Assembly (NCBI GenBank): GCA_015058625.1
Contig: SVCA01000002.1
Coordinates: 310,001 to 374,000, forward strand
DNA: 64,000 nt
Direction: 5' to 3'
Origin: Pseudoselenomonas ruminantium
GTDB taxonomy: Bacteria; Bacillota; Negativicutes; Selenomonadales; Selenomonadaceae
Positions 61,855-64,000 of this stretch are shown piece after piece (the first letter of the stretch is position 1; each line of letters begins with the position of its first letter). The translations under genes and the position numbers were made by a program. The notes beneath the pieces are model-generated. The model was given only the letters and a program-made list of their open reading frames with translations, had not been told where the DNA came from and did no database searches.

Positions 61855-62939
61855 AGAAATGGAAAATGTATGGCCGCTCCCTGCTGCTGACTTTGCTTGT
61901 GTTATGTACCTTCCTGCTGTCCGGCTGCGATATGTTTGCTGAGGAGGAGGAAGAGGGGGCGGACGTGCTCTACGTCTACAGCTGGGGCGATTACCTCAGC
62001 GAGGACGTCATCAAACAGTTTGAGGAAGAAACCGGCATTAAGGTGGTGCTCGACGAATACGACACCAACGAGAGCATGTATCCCCGCATTGCCGAAGGCG
62101 CAGAGGCTTATGATGTGCTCTGTCCTTCCGACTACATGATTAACAAGCTGATTCATAATGATTTGCTGCAGCCGCTGGACTTTGCACAGCTGCCCAATGC
62201 CCGGAAAAATATCGGCCAGGATTTCTTTGACCAGTCTAAGGCCTTTGATAAGGAAGGGAAGTACACTGTTCCTTATTGCTGGGGCACCGTGGGCATTATG
62301 TACAATATCGAAAAGGTCAAAGAACCTGTGGACAGCTGGAAAATCCTCTGGGATGAAAAGTATAAGGATAACATCCTCATGCAGGATTCTGCCCGAGATG
62401 CCATTATGATTCCCTTGAAGATTCTAGGCTATTCCATGAATACCGTAAATGAGACGGAACTCAAAGCCGCCCGCGATATGCTGATTCAGCAGAAACCGTT
62501 GGTGCAGGCTTATGGCGTGGATGATATCCGCGATAAGTTGAGCTCTGGTGAAGCGGCGCTGGGCGTTATCTTTTCTGGTGAGGCCATCAATCTGATGAAA
62601 TCCAATCCGAACTTGCGTTTCCAACCGGCACCCAAGGAAGGCACCAATGTCTGGATAGATGGTTGGGTGATTCCCAAGAACGCCCGCCATGTGGAAAATG
62701 CGCACAAGTTCATTGATTTCCTCTGCCGCCCTGACATTGCGGCAGCCAACTTCGAGGAGCTTGGCTATTCCACGCCGAACACGGCGGTGCGGGAACTGGT
62801 GGAAGAAGATTTGGGCGAATATGTGGACACGGTCTTCCCGCCGGAAAATGTCTACAAAGGCCAGGAATCCTACAGTTATCTGGGAGAAGCCCTCGATAAA
62901 CTCTATACCAAACTTTGGCTGCAGGTAAAAGTTGAATAA
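61851..62939 (+). CDS. potD: Polyamine-binding lipoprotein PotD
   Basis: Extracytoplasmic substrate-binding protein, 362 residues. A lipoprotein signal (SLLLTLLVLCTFLLSGC) gives a lipidated cysteine at about residue 25, so it is membrane-tethered, unlike soluble E. coli PotD. VLYVYSWGDYLSEDVIKQFEEETGI, YDVLCPSDYMINKLI, PYCWGTVGIMYN and NVWIDGWVIPKNA match PotD/PotF, with Trp and Asp residues that hold the diamine. It is last in the potABCD operon and ends at a hairpin. Confidence 0.94.
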   Translation: MKKWKMYGRSLLLTLLVLCTFLLSGCDMFAEEEEEGADVLYVYSWGDYLSEDVIKQFEEETGIKVVLDEYDTNESMYPRIAEGAEAYDVLCPSDYMINKLIHNDLLQPLDFAQLPNARKNIGQDFFDQSKAFDKEGKYTVPYCWGTVGIMYNIEKVKEPVDSWKILWDEKYKDNILMQDSARDAIMIPLKILGYSMNTVNETELKAARDMLIQQKPLVQAYGVDDIRDKLSSGEAALGVIFSGEAINLMKSNPNLRFQPAPKEGTNVWIDGWVIPKNARHVENAHKFIDFLCRPDIAAANFEELGYSTPNTAVRELVEEDLGEYVDTVFPPENVYKGQESYSYLGEALDKLYTKLWLQVKVE

Positions 62940-62948
62940 TTAACAGGA

Positions 62949-63008
62949 AAAAACAGCTCCTTTGTGGAATAGTATGTAAGATGATATATTAGCAAAGGAG
63001 CTGTTTTT
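62949..63008 (+). terminator. potD terminator containing a promoter and the next gene's ribosome binding site
   Basis: A perfect 16-bp stem, AAAAACAGCTCCTTTG (62949-62964) with 62993-63008, and a TTTTT end. The 28-nt loop contains TGATATATT, an extended -10, with TTTGTG at -35 distance in the left arm. The right arm contains AAAGGAG, the Shine-Dalgarno sequence of the gene starting at 63011. Confidence 0.75.
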
Positions 63009-63010
63009 CT

Positions 63011-63454
63011 ATGAATATCAAAGCAGAAGTTTTTAACAAGTATTTGAAAGAAAAAAAGATTGATGCCTTTCAGGTGGAAGAAGTAGCGGATGATGCGCAG
63101 CATACGGTGGTCTATCGTTCCCATATCGTAATCGAAGGCCAGCAGCTGCCCACGCTGGTGCTGCTCGATGACAGCGTATTCTCCATGATTCGCGTGCAGA
63201 TTTCTCCGAAAGCCCGCACGGAGGAAAATGAACTGGCTGTGCTGCGCATGGTCAGCGAGCAGAACATGAAGTACAAACCCTTCAAGCTCTATTTCGACCA
63301 GAACGGTTCTTTGATTCTCGACGTTTGCCTGCTGACTCCTGGCAAGGAAGAAAAAGATTTCCCCGAACTGGGTGACGAAGTCTATGGCATGTTTGATGTG
63401 CTGATTAAATTCCTCGAAGAAAACTATCGCAGCTGGATGAAGGAAATCTGGTAA
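63011..63454 (+). CDS. YbjN-like protein, function unknown
   Basis: A 147-residue soluble alpha/beta protein with the look of the YbjN/type III secretion chaperone-like fold. It has an N-terminal helix (VFNKYLKEKKIDAF), then alternating strands (HIVIEGQQLPTLVLLDDSVFSMIRVQI), a central helix with NMKYKPFKLYFDQNGSLILDV, and a C-terminal helix (EVYGMFDVLIKFLEENYRSWM). Such proteins are proposed chaperone-like helpers; no function is proven. Its ribosome binding site lies in the stem of the potD terminator. Confidence 0.65.
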   Translation: MNIKAEVFNKYLKEKKIDAFQVEEVADDAQHTVVYRSHIVIEGQQLPTLVLLDDSVFSMIRVQISPKARTEENELAVLRMVSEQNMKYKPFKLYFDQNGSLILDVCLLTPGKEEKDFPELGDEVYGMFDVLIKFLEENYRSWMKEIW

Positions 63455-63468
63455 GAGGAGGCTGTAAA

Positions 63469-64000
63469 ATGAGTGTTGAATTTACCGGCAAACAGGCCTG
63501 CATTGCCCCGGAGGGTGTTTTTATCATTGGCACCTATGATGAGAATGGCGTGCCTAATGCCATGAATGCTGCCTGGGGTGCCCAGTCTGACTTTGATGAG
63601 ATAACCCTGTTCCTGGCCAAGCATAAGACCACGGAAAACATCAAGCACAGCAAGGCATTTACCGTAGCTTTTGCCACGAAGGATACCGTGGAAATTGCAG
63701 ATTATTTCGGCGTGGAGACGGGCAATAAGGTCAATAAGATTGAAAAGGCAGGCTGCCACGTGCATAAGAGCAATCATGTCAATGCGCCGATTATCGAAGA
63801 GTTCCCGGTGACATTGGAATGTGAATGTGTGAGCTACAGCGATGAAACGGGGATTTTGGTGGGGAAAATCGTTGCCCAACAGGCAGATGAAGCGGTGCTG
63901 ACGGATGGCGTTGTGGATTATGACAAGCTTCAGCCCATCATCTTTGATATTGCCACGAAAACCTATCGGCTGGTCGGCCCTGTAGTCGGGAAAGCTTTCC
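63469..64000 (+). CDS. Flavin reductase-family protein (3' end outside window)
   Basis: The first 177 residues of an FMN-binding split-barrel protein of the flavin reductase/flavoredoxin group. PEGVFIIGTYDENGVPNAMNAAWGAQ matches the FMN phosphate-binding start. LFLAKHKTTENIKHSKAFTVAFATKDTVEIADYFG, then TLECECVSYSDETGILVGKIV, match later strands. It would bind FMN and pass electrons in the cytoplasm. GAGGAGG precedes ATG 63469. It lies 14 bp after the YbjN-like gene, so the two are probably co-transcribed. Confidence 0.9.
   Translation, partial: MSVEFTGKQACIAPEGVFIIGTYDENGVPNAMNAAWGAQSDFDEITLFLAKHKTTENIKHSKAFTVAFATKDTVEIADYFGVETGNKVNKIEKAGCHVHKSNHVNAPIIEEFPVTLECECVSYSDETGILVGKIVAQQADEAVLTDGVVDYDKLQPIIFDIATKTYRLVGPVVGKAF

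Overview
The window looks like a chromosomal stretch from a Gram-negative Firmicute of the class Negativicutes, most likely Selenomonadaceae (Selenomonas or a close relative). This is judged from gene content and protein style, not from a database search. Firmicute features are the rpmG-secE-nusG-rplKAJL order, an L10 leader before rplJL, and a glmS ribozyme. Features of a diderm cell are a lipid-A-type sugar-transfer operon and a signal-peptide asparaginase. PPi-type phosphofructokinase, lar genes, rubredoxin and malate dehydrogenase fit an anaerobic fermenter.

Layout. 1-8.6 kb: end of rpsB, tsf, a biotin carboxylase on the opposite strand, uvrC, a PHP phosphoesterase, rubredoxin, malate dehydrogenase, a small unknown gene and tadA. 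8.6-12.6 kb: amino-sugar operon (RpiR regulator, nagB, nanE, PTS EIICB). 12.7-16.2 kb: a TPR-like gene divergent from clpB. 16.3-20.0 kb: GtrA, GT39, GT2 and a YdjC/HpnK deacetylase, probably for cell-surface amino-sugar transfer. 20.1-21.8 kb: rsmD, coaD and a coiled-coil gene. 21.9-27.0 kb: a frameshifted DASS transporter, an SHMT-like protein without the PLP lysine, then larB and larC. 27.1-30.5 kb, minus strand: a DUF4127 protein, a polysaccharide deacetylase and an NlpC/P60 hydrolase. 30.7-34.3 kb: map, a DEAD-box helicase and PPi-PFK. 34.4-38.3 kb: four tRNAs and the secE/nusG/ribosomal protein block. 38.4-41.9 kb: an accessory insertion. 42-50 kb: rpoB and rpoC. 50-56 kb: mrp, a methyltransferase, an AlaX-type editing protein, an AmrS-type radical SAM protein, an AraC regulator, a half-size DapF-like protein and asparaginase. 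56.5-64 kb: tRNA-Leu, glmS with its ribozyme, potABCD, a YbjN-like gene and the start of a flavin reductase.

The most unusual part is 38.4-41.9 kb, which splits the normally contiguous rplL-rpoB junction. It carries a candidate type I toxin-antitoxin locus and an MmeI-like single-chain restriction-modification gene on the opposite strand. That gene is broken at an 11-bp G tract, so it looks phase-variable and is out of frame as sequenced. Other notable signals are a catalytically degenerate SHMT paralogue, a glmS ribozyme with a roughly 155-nt extra arm, a three-way-junction leader before asparaginase, extended -10 promoters inside the loops of terminators, a Shine-Dalgarno-sequestering hairpin before PPi-PFK, and eight copies of the palindrome TTGACNNGTCAA.

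Gene starts were reassigned where a good ribosome binding site pointed to a downstream codon (for example mdh, rplA, rplJ, nusG, coaD) or to a non-ATG codon (TTG for rpoB, rpoC and the NlpC gene). No CRISPR array, insertion sequence, rRNA or phage gene was seen.
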